Part shown: piece by piece, positions 28,122 through 36,164 of the stretch
How the letters are laid out: each line of letters begins with the position of its first letter
How positions within the stretch are numbered: position 1 is the stretch's first letter
Assembly: GCA_964372215.1 (NCBI GenBank)
Contig: CAYJQC010000006.1
Location: 113,848-177,847 of the forward strand
Length of the DNA stretch: 64,000 bases
Origin: DAIMFL01 sp964372215
GTDB taxonomy: Bacteria; Pseudomonadota; Alphaproteobacteria; Dongiales; Dongiaceae
Reading direction: 5' to 3'
Notes under the pieces: generated by a model
The model's input: only the letters and a program-made list of their open reading frames with translations
What the model was told of the DNA's origin: nothing
Databases searched by the model: none
Translations under genes and position numbers: made by a program

Positions 28122-29286
28122 GCGAGCGCATGAAGCGCCGGTAGATTTCGACGTACTTGGCTTCCGTCCGTTCAGGCGCCCAAAGCTTGCGCGCCTGCGC
28201 CAGTGCGCGCCGGCCGAGGGTGGCGCGTTCAGCGTCATCCGACAAGAGGCGCTGGAGCGCGTCCCGGTACTCGCCGACCGTGTTGTTGACCTTGATGACA
28301 AAGTCTCCCTCGAGCTCCGGCACCGGTGGACCGTTGCGCCGATTGATGATGACCGGCAGTCCGGCCAGCAACGCCTCGAGGACAGACTTGCTGATCTCCC
28401 AGTACTCGCTGTGCACCGCAAACAGGTCGAACTCCTGCAGCATGAGGCACAACTCGTCATTCGCCACGGCCGGCCTGAAGGTCACTCGGCCCGCGACTCC
28501 GCATTCCCCTGCCAAGGCTTCGAGCGCCGCCCGGATCGGGCCGTCGCCGACGATCGTGAAGGTGACATGATCGAGCTCGGCGACTGCCCGAATGATGTTG
28601 GCGGGGTTCTTGTCGTCGAACAGGCGGCCGACATAGACAATGCGTGCAGGATCGTGCAGCGCATAATCCGACTTTGCCTTGAGGCGACTGCCGTCTAGGA
28701 CATTGTAGCATACCTCGTAGTGCCGCACGCCAAGCCGCTCCAGATAGGGAACGATCGGAGAGTACACGGGCATCACCAGATCCGCGCTTCGCAACCCGTC
28801 AGCCTCGATCATGTCGAAGAAGCGATTGTGGCGCCGCTGAACCGGCGTCAGACCAGATCCGACATAGCGCCGGGGCGGATTGACATCGGGATTGATGTGC
28901 AGCGAGACGACATAGGGAATGCCAAGCGTGGCCTTGATCTGCTGCGCCGCCCAGATGTTCCAGTCGGCGCCATGGCAGCGGATCAGGTCCGGCCGCAGCC
29001 GGCGGGCCAGATCGACGGCGGGCGCCGCCCATTGCCGGAGCGCGCGCCGCTGCAGCCATGCCCATCTTTGCCCGACGATCGTTGGCGCTTCCGGCAGATT
29101 GTGGACCTCGAGCTTGGCGCTGCCGACGGTCCGCTGCAGCTGGCCGAGATCGGGGCGATCGTCGTTCGTCGTCAGGATGTGGACTTCCTGGAAGAGCTCA
29201 CCCGGGTTGTAGTAGAGAGGCTGGTACTCGCCCTTGTCGAGAATGTCCGATATCCGGTCAGGGATGATGACGAGCAGGCGCCGCAT
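28105..29286 (-). CDS. GT4-family glycosyltransferase
   Basis: The 393-residue protein is a GT-B glycosyltransferase. Its C-terminal half has IVYVGRLFDDKNPANIIRAV, TIVGDGPIRAALEAL and EYWEISKSVLEALLAGLPVI; the E-x7-E glutamates are those of SKSVLEALL and the E before I-S-K, within a slightly unusual WEIS context instead of the common EGFG. The N-terminal part includes HILTTND and RCHGADWNIWAAQQIKATLG, typical of the acceptor-side Rossmann fold. It starts 3 nt after a methyltransferase gene and overlaps the next gene, so it lies inside one transcription unit. Confidence 0.87.
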   Translation of the reverse strand: MRRLLVIIPDRISDILDKGEYQPLYYNPGELFQEVHILTTNDDRPDLGQLQRTVGSAKLEVHNLPEAPTIVGQRWAWLQRRALRQWAAPAVDLARRLRPDLIRCHGADWNIWAAQQIKATLGIPYVVSLHINPDVNPPRRYVGSGLTPVQRRHNRFFDMIEADGLRSADLVMPVYSPIVPYLERLGVRHYEVCYNVLDGSRLKAKSDYALHDPARIVYVGRLFDDKNPANIIRAVAELDHVTFTIVGDGPIRAALEALAGECGVAGRVTFRPAVANDELCLMLQEFDLFAVHSEYWEISKSVLEALLAGLPVIINRRNGPPVPELEGDFVIKVNNTVGEYRDALQRLLSDDAERATLGRRALAQARKLWAPERTEAKYVEIYRRFMRSHADAA

Positions 29287-29289
29287 GAA

Positions 29290-30132
29290 TCAGCCCTTCT
29301 TGCGCGCCGCCAGTTCCACCGCCGAGCGGAACGGACTGTGGAAGCGCAGAAGCGCGCGCGGCTGTCGGAGGGCGAAGCGCGCCATGGACGCGGACGGCCG
29401 CATCCGCCAACGGTTCGTCAAGTCGTAGAGGTCCATGCCGAGATACCGCAGTGCCCGTTGCACGCCCCAGTTCGTCCGAAAGAAGATCGACGTGTCGAAG
29501 TAGCCGGGGTCCTTGCCGAGGTGGCGCAGATAGGCGCTGGCGCGGGGGCGGCCGGAAAGCGTCAACCGGGGCGTCCAAGGAACTTGGTAGTGCGCTTCCT
29601 GTCGCCATGCAAGATAGTTCGGGCAAATCACGTAGAGGCAGCCGCCCGGTTTGAGCATGCGGTGGGCGGTTGCGAGGATCGGTTCATAGCGGTCGACATG
29701 CTCCAGAACATTCCAGAATGTAACGACATCGACGCTGGCCTCGGGCAAGTCGAGCGTCAAGCCATCGCCGAGCCGATACACCGCCTTGGCCTCATCAGCG
29801 GGGCGCTGCTGGGCCAGCCGCCGGCGCGCGAACTCGACCTCGAAGGGCGCGATCTCGATGCCGAGCGCGTCGTATCCGGCCGATCGCGCAGCCAGGACGA
29901 AGCTGCCGAAACCGCTACCGATGTCGACGACGCGCGCGCCCGACGGCTGGGTCAGCGAGACAACCTCCACTGCGTAGTTCGCGAAAGCGAAGCCGACATG
30001 GGACTCGACGTGGGTGTCGATCGCCGCGTCGCTGAACACGCCCTCGTAAAGCGAGCGCAAATAGGCCTCGACCTCCGTTTTCCGCTCCGGCGTCAGCATC
30101 GCATCGGAATGCCTTTCAAAGGTGTGATTCAT
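29290..30132 (-). CDS. class I SAM-dependent methyltransferase
   Basis: The ATG at 30132 gives a 280-residue protein; the open frame upstream of it reads as unconserved sequence. Motif I is VVDIGSGFGSFVLAARSAG, motif II GIEIAPFEVEFAR, and motif III FWNVLEHVDRYEPILA, followed by LKPGGCLYVICPNYL. The C-terminal section (PWTPRLTLSGRPRASAYL, then FFRTNWGVQRALRYLG) resembles methyltransferases from lipopolysaccharide clusters. The 201-nt spacer to the upstream methyltransferase gene is the widest within this transcription unit; nothing recognisable is in it. Confidence 0.87.
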   Translation of the reverse strand: MNHTFERHSDAMLTPERKTEVEAYLRSLYEGVFSDAAIDTHVESHVGFAFANYAVEVVSLTQPSGARVVDIGSGFGSFVLAARSAGYDALGIEIAPFEVEFARRRLAQQRPADEAKAVYRLGDGLTLDLPEASVDVVTFWNVLEHVDRYEPILATAHRMLKPGGCLYVICPNYLAWRQEAHYQVPWTPRLTLSGRPRASAYLRHLGKDPGYFDTSIFFRTNWGVQRALRYLGMDLYDLTNRWRMRPSASMARFALRQPRALLRFHSPFRSAVELAARKKG

Positions 30133-30333
30133 CTCGTCAATAGGGGTGCGCCAGCGGGCTGCCGCCGTCGACAGCATTCTGCTGGCTGTGGCGCTGTCGC
30201 TGCGGCTTGTTTCCCTTTCGCCATGCGAACCCGTGGGCCCAAGGCTCCAGAAATGCCTCGACACGCAGTCTTCGGCAGCAGGCGTACTCCCCGTCTTCAA
30301 CGCGAGGCGCATGGAATCGCTGGGCCCGCATGG

Positions 30334-31134
30334 TCACGATGCAGATCCTCGGCAAGTCAGCAGGTGACGGAATGCAAATGCGCGCAAGACGGGCAGACTG
30401 CTGATCCATTCGTCCAGCGTTTGCCCGTGGAGTGGCGTGAGCATGAAACGCTTCCACCCTTCCGACAGCAGTGGACGGAGCCACCTCGGGCGGCCGCCCC
30501 ACATCGGTGTAATCTGGAAGCTTCGCCACTCGATGATTTCGAGAGAGCTACTGTCAAAGGCCTTGCGAATATCGTGGGTGCTGCGACTGCTCAACTTGGC
30601 GATATCCGGGTAGGCGCGTCCCACCGCTGCATTGAGCGAGTGCGCATTACCGAACTCAAGAATCGCCGTTCCGCCGACTTTGAGCACGCGTTCGACCGCC
30701 GCGATCGCCTGCTCGATCCTTTCGACATGGTAAAGGGTTGCAAAGCTCCAAACCAAGTCGGCACAATGGTCTGGAAGCGGGAGTTGGCAGAGGTCCGCGC
30801 CAAAGAAAGATAGGTTCGAGTGCCCGCGGCGAGCCGCTTCGGCCGCTGCGTAGCGCAGAAATCGCTCGCTGAAGTCGACGCCGAACCCGGATTCGAGCCG
30901 GTCCGCGAACTCCATCAGGTGCAGACCGTTGCCGCAGCCCAGGTCGACCGCCACGGCGCCGGGCGCGACGTGCCGCTCAAGCAGTTGCCGCTTCGTTTGC
31001 AGCAAGCGATCGGAAAAAGTGGCCAGGGCATGATTGTTGAAGGAAGCGGAGATCGTCTCCGGGCGATATGTAGTGCCCGACGAATAGAGCGCCCTGGTCG
31101 CCTCCTCCGATGCGGTGAGCGTTCGCTTGCTCAT
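30334..31134 (-). CDS. class I SAM-dependent methyltransferase
   Basis: The start chosen is ATG 31134, overlapping the preceding stop as ATGA; ATG 31140 is an alternative. The 266-residue protein shows motif I AVDLGCGNGLHLMEFADR, GFGVDFSERFLRYA for the acidic ribose-binding end, and LVWSFATLYHVERIEQAI as the post-motif. The later LEFGNAHSLNAAVGRAYP is a less usual C-terminal layout for this fold. The acceptor is not identifiable. It is coupled to the DegT-like gene, so an amino-sugar substrate is possible. Confidence 0.85.
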   Translation of the reverse strand: MSKRTLTASEEATRALYSSGTTYRPETISASFNNHALATFSDRLLQTKRQLLERHVAPGAVAVDLGCGNGLHLMEFADRLESGFGVDFSERFLRYAAAEAARRGHSNLSFFGADLCQLPLPDHCADLVWSFATLYHVERIEQAIAAVERVLKVGGTAILEFGNAHSLNAAVGRAYPDIAKLSSRSTHDIRKAFDSSSLEIIEWRSFQITPMWGGRPRWLRPLLSEGWKRFMLTPLHGQTLDEWISSLPVLRAFAFRHLLTCRGSAS

Positions 31135-32345
31135 TGCCATTGCCGGCCAAACTCAGCGAGCGCAGATTGGATCCTAAGGCGCTCCGCCGTCGTCAGATTG
31201 GCCCTGTTTGGGACGTTGAAGACGCGATTGTCCAGGCTTTCGCTGAACTCTAGCGCTGAGTTCCTGACGGAATTGCCCGCCTTCACGTGAAGCGGCTTGT
31301 ACATCCATTCCAGCTCAATGCCGCGCTCGCTCATATGTGTCCAAAAGGCGTTGAACGCCTCGGTGCTGCTCATGATCAAGGTGAACTTGCAGTACGCGTT
31401 CCGATCGGGCCCTTGCCCCCCGAAGGCGCTGGGGAATGCCTTGACGATCCGCTCATAGTGCGATCCGAGATCCACGTTGTCCCGGACGATTTCCGCGCAC
31501 CTGCCCAGCTGCGGCAGGATAAGCCCGCAATCGACCGGGCTCATCTTCACGGGACCGTACTGCGTACGGGCCGACTGGTATTCCGTGCGTTCAGTTTCGC
31601 TCGGTTCATCGTGGCGCATGTACGAGGACCATAGGAAGCGAAACCGACGCCTTGCCTGCTCGGAGTCTTCCTCGGCGCAAGCTTCGTATGAGTCTGTGAT
31701 TTCATTTTGCTTCGCGTGCGCCACGAGCATGCCGCCGGCCGTTGCCGACAGTTGCTTGCCAAGGCCGAGGGAGTAGATTTCCGCATCTGCACGCGGATCG
31801 GCGCATTGCAAATGCAGCGCGTGACAATTGTCGACGATCACGCGGGCGCCTCGGTCGCGAACCCATTTGAACTGCGCCAAGTCCAGCTTTTTTCCACAAA
31901 GATTGACCAGGACCACCGCTAGCACGTCGCTGTCGAAAACGCGCTCAATATTTTCCGGAGGCGTCGTGAGTGTGGCATCGACCTCAGCGAAGCGGGCGCT
32001 GAGCCCTGAACTCCGGATGGGCTGGATGAGGCCTTCGCACGCATAGCTGGGAATCACAACACTCTTGCGGCGACTGTCGCGCGCGAAGGTGCGAAGCGCC
32101 AGCTCCAGAGCGCCACGCCCGCTGCCGACGGCACCTACAAAGGCCCGGTGGTCGATGCCCGCCCGTTCGCGGAACAGACCGACCAGATCGCGCCGAACCT
32201 CCTCGTGAGGCGTCTGACCCAGGGCGGCGGAATGGTCGCCGGCCGACCAGTACGGTTGAGTGAAGTAGATCTTGCTCGGGCGAAATGGAGTGAGGCGTCG
32301 GAAGGTTGACAGCCGGGGAAGCAAATGGCGGAAAGTCAATCCCAT
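31131..32345 (-). CDS. DegT/DnrJ/EryC1-like PLP-dependent protein (divergent)
   Basis: ATG 32345 lies one nucleotide beyond the stop of the FemAB-like gene, fixing the start. The 404-residue protein has the PLP-aminotransferase fold: VGSGRGALELAL, VVIPSYACEG, VIVDNCHALHL (D172) and the putative Schiff-base lysine K197 in SLGLGKQLSATAGGM. The DNCHALHL and LGLGKQLS motifs depart from the common DDCAQ and SFxxxK forms, so this is a distant member whose reaction may not be the standard C-4 or C-3 sugar amination. Tight coupling to a FemAB-like acyltransferase suggests amine formation followed by N-acylation. Confidence 0.8.
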   Translation of the reverse strand: MGLTFRHLLPRLSTFRRLTPFRPSKIYFTQPYWSAGDHSAALGQTPHEEVRRDLVGLFRERAGIDHRAFVGAVGSGRGALELALRTFARDSRRKSVVIPSYACEGLIQPIRSSGLSARFAEVDATLTTPPENIERVFDSDVLAVVLVNLCGKKLDLAQFKWVRDRGARVIVDNCHALHLQCADPRADAEIYSLGLGKQLSATAGGMLVAHAKQNEITDSYEACAEEDSEQARRRFRFLWSSYMRHDEPSETERTEYQSARTQYGPVKMSPVDCGLILPQLGRCAEIVRDNVDLGSHYERIVKAFPSAFGGQGPDRNAYCKFTLIMSSTEAFNAFWTHMSERGIELEWMYKPLHVKAGNSVRNSALEFSESLDNRVFNVPNRANLTTAERLRIQSALAEFGRQWQ

Positions 32346-32346
32346 G

Positions 32347-33591
32347 TCACGTGCCGGATCGCGGATTGTCTCGCTCGTCGTCAATTTGGTGCCCAGGCTC
32401 ATCGCCCTCGCCCAACTGGCCGCCAGCCCCTTTCAACGATCGGCTTTCAGATTGCCTGGCCACCGACAAGAAACCGAAGGCCCGGCGCCGGCAGGCAGCG
32501 AGGCAGGCAACGAGCAGATCGTTGCTCGCGGAGCGCCAGCGCAGAACCGCCGCATGGCATGGGGGGGGGGCAGACGACAGCTCTATTGTCGCCGTCCGCT
32601 GCTGGCTCAGATCCTCGATGCCGCGAAAGTAGCGGTGGTTCTCGCCCCCGAATTTGCTCTTGAAGGTGGCGAGGCCACGAATCTTGGGATCATCGGACGC
32701 CAGGGCGACATCACCGGCTTCGTACCAGGCGCAGCCCGCGCGCTTGGCCGCCAGCATTGCTTCCCAGAAGGCGAGGTAGTTGACGCCCGAGTCAAGATGC
32801 GCAGTTTCGCTGCAGCCAGTGCTGTAAATCGCGGCGACGCCGAGCCGCACCGTGTTGTGGAACGCCACTGGCCGCCCAGCGGGGCTCCTCCCGACCATCA
32901 GGACCGAAAGGCCGGCCGGCCCGATCCAGCGTGCCAGGCCTTCGAAATACTCGCGCGGATGGGCTGGCAATCCCGATCTGGCGTAGGTTTCGTCATGAAC
33001 ACGGTGATAGTCCTCGACGACGGACGCCCAGTCTTCGATCGCTGCACTGTAGCCGGATTCGCGCGCGCGACGAATCTGCTGGCGCGCGTCCGCACTCAAG
33101 CCGGCCCAGAGCGAGGCTTCGTCGATTCCGAGATCGATGACGCGGGTCACGGTCGATACGTCGGCGAATCCATGGGCGGAAAATGGATTGATGCCCCATC
33201 GGTTCGACAATGATCTAGGCGTGATTGCCGGGGCGGCGACCGCGATCTGCCGTGCGCCCAGCCGCGTAGCGATTGCGCGCATCTCGGCAATGGCGAGCCT
33301 GAGGACCCTGGCCTCGAAGCGGGGGTGCATCCCGCCGACGAGAACGGGCCCGACCCATCCCCAGCCGCTCGAGGCGAGCCGCCGGTCGGCCGCAACATGG
33401 TGCAACGGCACCACGGCCACGATGCGACCCTCGCGCTCGATGGCGAAGCTCCAGTCCTCGAGTTGCCATCGCGGCACCTGGCCAATCATATCGAGCCATA
33501 GCGAAAGCGCCCAGACCCAGCCATCGGGAGAAGCACGGACGACCTCGTCCCAATCAGCCGCTGGGACGTCGGCGCGGGATCGAAGCTTCAT
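32347..33591 (-). CDS. FemAB/GNAT-fold acyltransferase (CelD/BioF2-like)
   Basis: The 414-residue protein resembles the FemAB-like GNAT enzymes found in extracellular polysaccharide loci. It has WGWVGPVLVGG, LSADARQQIRRARESGY, HPREYFEGLARWI and then the hallmark WYEAGDVALASDDPKIRG and ATFKSKFGGE near the C-terminus. Such enzymes transfer an acyl or aminoacyl group to a sugar amine. After FRGIEDL the frame crosses a 10-base C run (minus strand) and continues for some 80 residues of less clear character, so the C-terminus may depend on the exact length of that run. ATG 33591 is the likely start. Confidence 0.8.
   Translation of the reverse strand: MKLRSRADVPAADWDEVVRASPDGWVWALSLWLDMIGQVPRWQLEDWSFAIEREGRIVAVVPLHHVAADRRLASSGWGWVGPVLVGGMHPRFEARVLRLAIAEMRAIATRLGARQIAVAAPAITPRSLSNRWGINPFSAHGFADVSTVTRVIDLGIDEASLWAGLSADARQQIRRARESGYSAAIEDWASVVEDYHRVHDETYARSGLPAHPREYFEGLARWIGPAGLSVLMVGRSPAGRPVAFHNTVRLGVAAIYSTGCSETAHLDSGVNYLAFWEAMLAAKRAGCAWYEAGDVALASDDPKIRGLATFKSKFGGENHRYFRGIEDLSQQRTATIELSSAPPPCHAAVLRWRSASNDLLVACLAACRRRAFGFLSVARQSESRSLKGAGGQLGEGDEPGHQIDDERDNPRSGT
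32561..32570. repeat. 10-base G:C homopolymer inside the FemAB-like gene
   Basis: Ten consecutive G on the + strand (C on the coding strand) lie in the 3' part of the FemAB-like gene and encode the residues around SAPPPCH. Reading in the present frame leads to a stop one base before the next gene's ATG. A change of one base would instead end the protein 37-40 residues further on. Runs of this length are typical slippage sites and also typical sequencing-error sites. Confidence 0.9.
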
Positions 33592-33652
33592 GCAGCCTGG
33601 CAATATTCGCCCGCTGCGGAATCGCATGCGGCGCCAGGTTTTGGCCGGGCGC

Positions 33653-34954
33653 TCATGGCTCCCGATCAGTCATCGACCATTCGCTGCGCTGGGCGATACA
33701 TCCCTGGTTTGCCAATAGTCCTGGCGGACCGAGATAGTCCCCGAGTCTGATGCGGATGCGCGTCGCATCGGGAACGCAGTCGATCGACTCGAACTTCGGT
33801 TCTGTCCGGCCGACATCCAACATGACCGAATAGTCGCCCGACGTCAGTCGGAGCTCGGGAATGATGCACTCAATGATCCGCTCTCCCTTCAGCAAGGGCG
33901 CATAACCAGCGTGCGTGCTGTACAGCGTCATCGCGCGTTGCCCCTGCATGTCCAGGAAGAAGATGGTGAAATAGGCGCTGGAAACGGACGTTGCCGAAAA
34001 GCCGATGCGGATGCGCATTGCTTGTCCGGTCTCGTACTCCCGAGCTCCGGTCTCGTCGGCGCGCAAGGTTTCGACCGAAGTAAGAGTCGGGGCTTCACGC
34101 GTCTCGTAAAACCCTTCGGCAGCCGTCAAGTCGACCTTCGCGGGAAGGGTAACGAAGTCGTGCTCCATATCGTCGATCTTGTGAACTCGGCGCATGTAGT
34201 CCGCCACGGCGTCTTCGGCCGTTCCTGCGAACACGAGGCGGCCGGACGAAAGCACCAGGGCTCTGGTGCACATGCTCGCGATCGCGCCTAGATTGTGGCT
34301 GACGAAGAGCACCAACCGCCCCTCTCGGGTGATCCTTTCGATATTGCGCTGGCTCTTCTCCCGGAATTCGGCGTCACCGACGGCCAACACCTCATCGAGA
34401 ATGAGGATGTCCGAACGCAGCATCGATGCCACGGCATAGGCCAGCCGCACGTACATGCCACTCGAATAGCGCTTCACCGGGACGTCGATGAACCGATCGA
34501 TGCCGGAGAAGTCGACGATCTCGTCGAACTTTCGCCTGATCTCCTGCGGCCTGATCCCCAGCAACGCGCCCGCCATGAAGACGTTCTCGCGGCCGGTGAG
34601 GTCCGGATGAAAGCCGGTGCCGACCTCCAGAAGGGAACCTACCTTGCCGCGCAGCACGGCCCGGCCTTCGGTCGGCTGGGTCACGCCAGAGAGAATCTTC
34701 AGGAGCGTGCTCTTGCCCGAGCCGTTCTTGCCGAGGATGCCGACGATCTCGCCTTGCCGGGCCTCGAGCGAAAAGTCGCGCAGTGCCCAAAAATAGTCGC
34801 TCTCATCCACGCTCCGGAAGGCGGAGAAATACTCCTTTAGATGCGCCGCCACGCGTTCTCCGGCGGTTGCTGTCTTGGCATGCGGCCGCGGCGCGACATA
34901 CCGCTTTCCAAGATGCTCGACGCGCAGCATGACCTCGCTGCCGCTACTGGACAT
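33653..34954 (-). CDS. wzt: polysaccharide ABC exporter ATP-binding subunit (Wzt type) with C-terminal carbohydrate-binding domain
   Basis: This is the nucleotide-binding subunit of an ABC exporter for O-antigen or capsule-like glycans. The 433-residue protein has Walker A GKNGSGKST (75-83), a signature YSSGMYVRLAYAVA (from 163), Walker B ILILDE (183-188) and the H-loop in LFVSHN. About residues 270-433 form an extra beta-rich domain (TSVETLRADETG, then AYFTIFFLDMQGQ and LTSGDYSVMLDVG) like the Wzt C-terminal domain, which recognises a chain-end modification. With five methyltransferases in the operon, a methylated terminus is a fair guess. It overlaps wzm by 11 nt. Confidence 0.93.
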   Translation of the reverse strand: MSSSGSEVMLRVEHLGKRYVAPRPHAKTATAGERVAAHLKEYFSAFRSVDESDYFWALRDFSLEARQGEIVGILGKNGSGKSTLLKILSGVTQPTEGRAVLRGKVGSLLEVGTGFHPDLTGRENVFMAGALLGIRPQEIRRKFDEIVDFSGIDRFIDVPVKRYSSGMYVRLAYAVASMLRSDILILDEVLAVGDAEFREKSQRNIERITREGRLVLFVSHNLGAIASMCTRALVLSSGRLVFAGTAEDAVADYMRRVHKIDDMEHDFVTLPAKVDLTAAEGFYETREAPTLTSVETLRADETGAREYETGQAMRIRIGFSATSVSSAYFTIFFLDMQGQRAMTLYSTHAGYAPLLKGERIIECIIPELRLTSGDYSVMLDVGRTEPKFESIDCVPDATRIRIRLGDYLGPPGLLANQGCIAQRSEWSMTDREP

Positions 34955-35762
34955 CGACGGTCAGCTTCTCGTAGATCGAGAACACGAGAGTGCCTGACGC
35001 GAACAGGCCGATCGCCACGGCGCTGGCGACATAGAGAGTCGGTGCCGGCTCGACTGCCTGGCCCAGAAAGATCCAGCGCGACGCTTCGATCGCCCAGTAC
35101 ATCGGGTTGAGCTGATAGGCGAACAGCCAGCCTTGGGGCACTACGCTGTCGCTGTAAATGATCGGCGAGGCGTACATGCCGAACTGCAGGGCGATCGAGA
35201 GCAGCGGCCGAATGTCGCGAAACTTCACCAGGATGCTCGCACACCAGAGTCCGACGCCGAGACTGAGAATGGCGACGTAGAGAACAAGCACCGGCAGGAA
35301 CAAAATGCGCCATGTCGGCCAGTAGCCGAAGGCGGCCGCGACTATCAGAAGGCAGGCGATCATGATGATGCTGTCGAACACCTCTCGCGCGGCGACGCTC
35401 AACGGCAAGATCAGGCGCGGAAAGTAGACCTTCGAGATCAGCCCCATGTTCTCCTGCAAACTGCCGGCCGTCGCCATGGTGGCGCGGCTGAACAGGAGCC
35501 AGGGAAGCAGGCCCGAGAAGATGAACACCGGGTAGGGCAGCCCGTTCGACGGCGCCCGCAGCATGAAGCCGAACACAAACGTCATCATCGCGAGCAGGGC
35601 CAATGGTTCCAGCAACGACCAGAAGACGCCGAGCACCATCTGTCGATAGCGCGTCGAGATTGCCCGCACGGTGAGCAGGCGAAGCAGTTCGCGGCGACTC
35701 CAGAGCTCGCCCAGCCCCAGAGACCGGTGCCGTGCCTGCGCGTCGATGATCTTCACATTCAT
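34944..35762 (-). CDS. wzm: polysaccharide ABC exporter permease (Wzm type)
   Basis: This is the membrane subunit that pairs with Wzt to export the finished glycan-lipid. ATG 35762 is taken as start, since the sequence upstream of it is unlike the family. The 272-residue protein opens with an amphipathic segment ending RRELLRLLTVRAISTRYRQ, followed by six hydrophobic spans, with VFWSLLEPLALLAMMTFVFG and GLLPWLLFSRAT as family-like motifs, and QFGMYASPIIYSDSVVPQGW before the last spans. It is the first gene of the minus-strand polysaccharide transcription unit, with a 247-nt leader down from the ops-like site. Confidence 0.92.
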   Translation of the reverse strand: MNVKIIDAQARHRSLGLGELWSRRELLRLLTVRAISTRYRQMVLGVFWSLLEPLALLAMMTFVFGFMLRAPSNGLPYPVFIFSGLLPWLLFSRATMATAGSLQENMGLISKVYFPRLILPLSVAAREVFDSIIMIACLLIVAAAFGYWPTWRILFLPVLVLYVAILSLGVGLWCASILVKFRDIRPLLSIALQFGMYASPIIYSDSVVPQGWLFAYQLNPMYWAIEASRWIFLGQAVEPAPTLYVASAVAIGLFASGTLVFSIYEKLTVDVQ

Positions 35763-36003
35763 GTCGAACTGACGATGCTGTCGCACGAAATGTCTTCGCG
35801 CGGGATCCTCTCGGGATCGAGGTGGTTCAACTCGGCGTCCGCAAAGTGCCTTGGCGGGCGGTGGCATCGGCGTGGCTGCGCGTCGTCGGGTGATCACCCG
35901 ATCCAAGACCGTTCCCGACACCCGTCAGCCGCTGATAGAGGCGGGAGTTCGCGGCGCGCGCCAAAATGACGCCGGAACCGTTTCAGCCGAGAAGTCCATC
36001 GGC

Positions 36004-36021
36004 GTAGCGCAAGCTACCGCA
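36004..36021 (-). promoter_or_regulatory. ops-like antitermination element with a 5-bp hairpin in the wzm leader
   Basis: On the minus strand 36021-36009 reads TGCGGTAGCTTGC, matching 11 of 13 positions of the E. coli ops element GGCGGTAGCGTGC as I recall it. GTAGC-TTGC-GCTAC (36017-36004) forms a perfect 5-bp hairpin; in E. coli the RfaH signal is a short hairpin in the non-template strand. The site lies 247 nt upstream of wzm, on the strand transcribed into it. An RfaH-like NusG paralogue is encoded in the same cluster. Function is inferred. Confidence 0.45.
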
Positions 36022-36145
36022 GTCCGGGTGAATTCCTCCGTTGCTTCCAGCGGTTGCCGGGGAGGGTCACCAGGGTGTCGAACGCAAGCCGCCGACGGCC
36101 GCGTCCAAAGCGACAGAGCGCCGGCCAAGACTCGCTCCCCGTACC

Positions 36146-36164
36146 ACGTTCATGGCGTGAACGT
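36146..36164. promoter_or_regulatory. operator-like inverted repeat in the divergent promoter region
   Basis: ACGTTCA-TGGCG-TGAACGT is a perfect 7-bp inverted repeat with a 5-nt spacer. It overlaps the only TTGACG-like hexamer I see for the leftward unit. The size and symmetry fit binding by a dimeric helix-turn-helix protein. The cluster's own winged-helix regulator is a candidate, but this is a guess. Confidence 0.45.
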
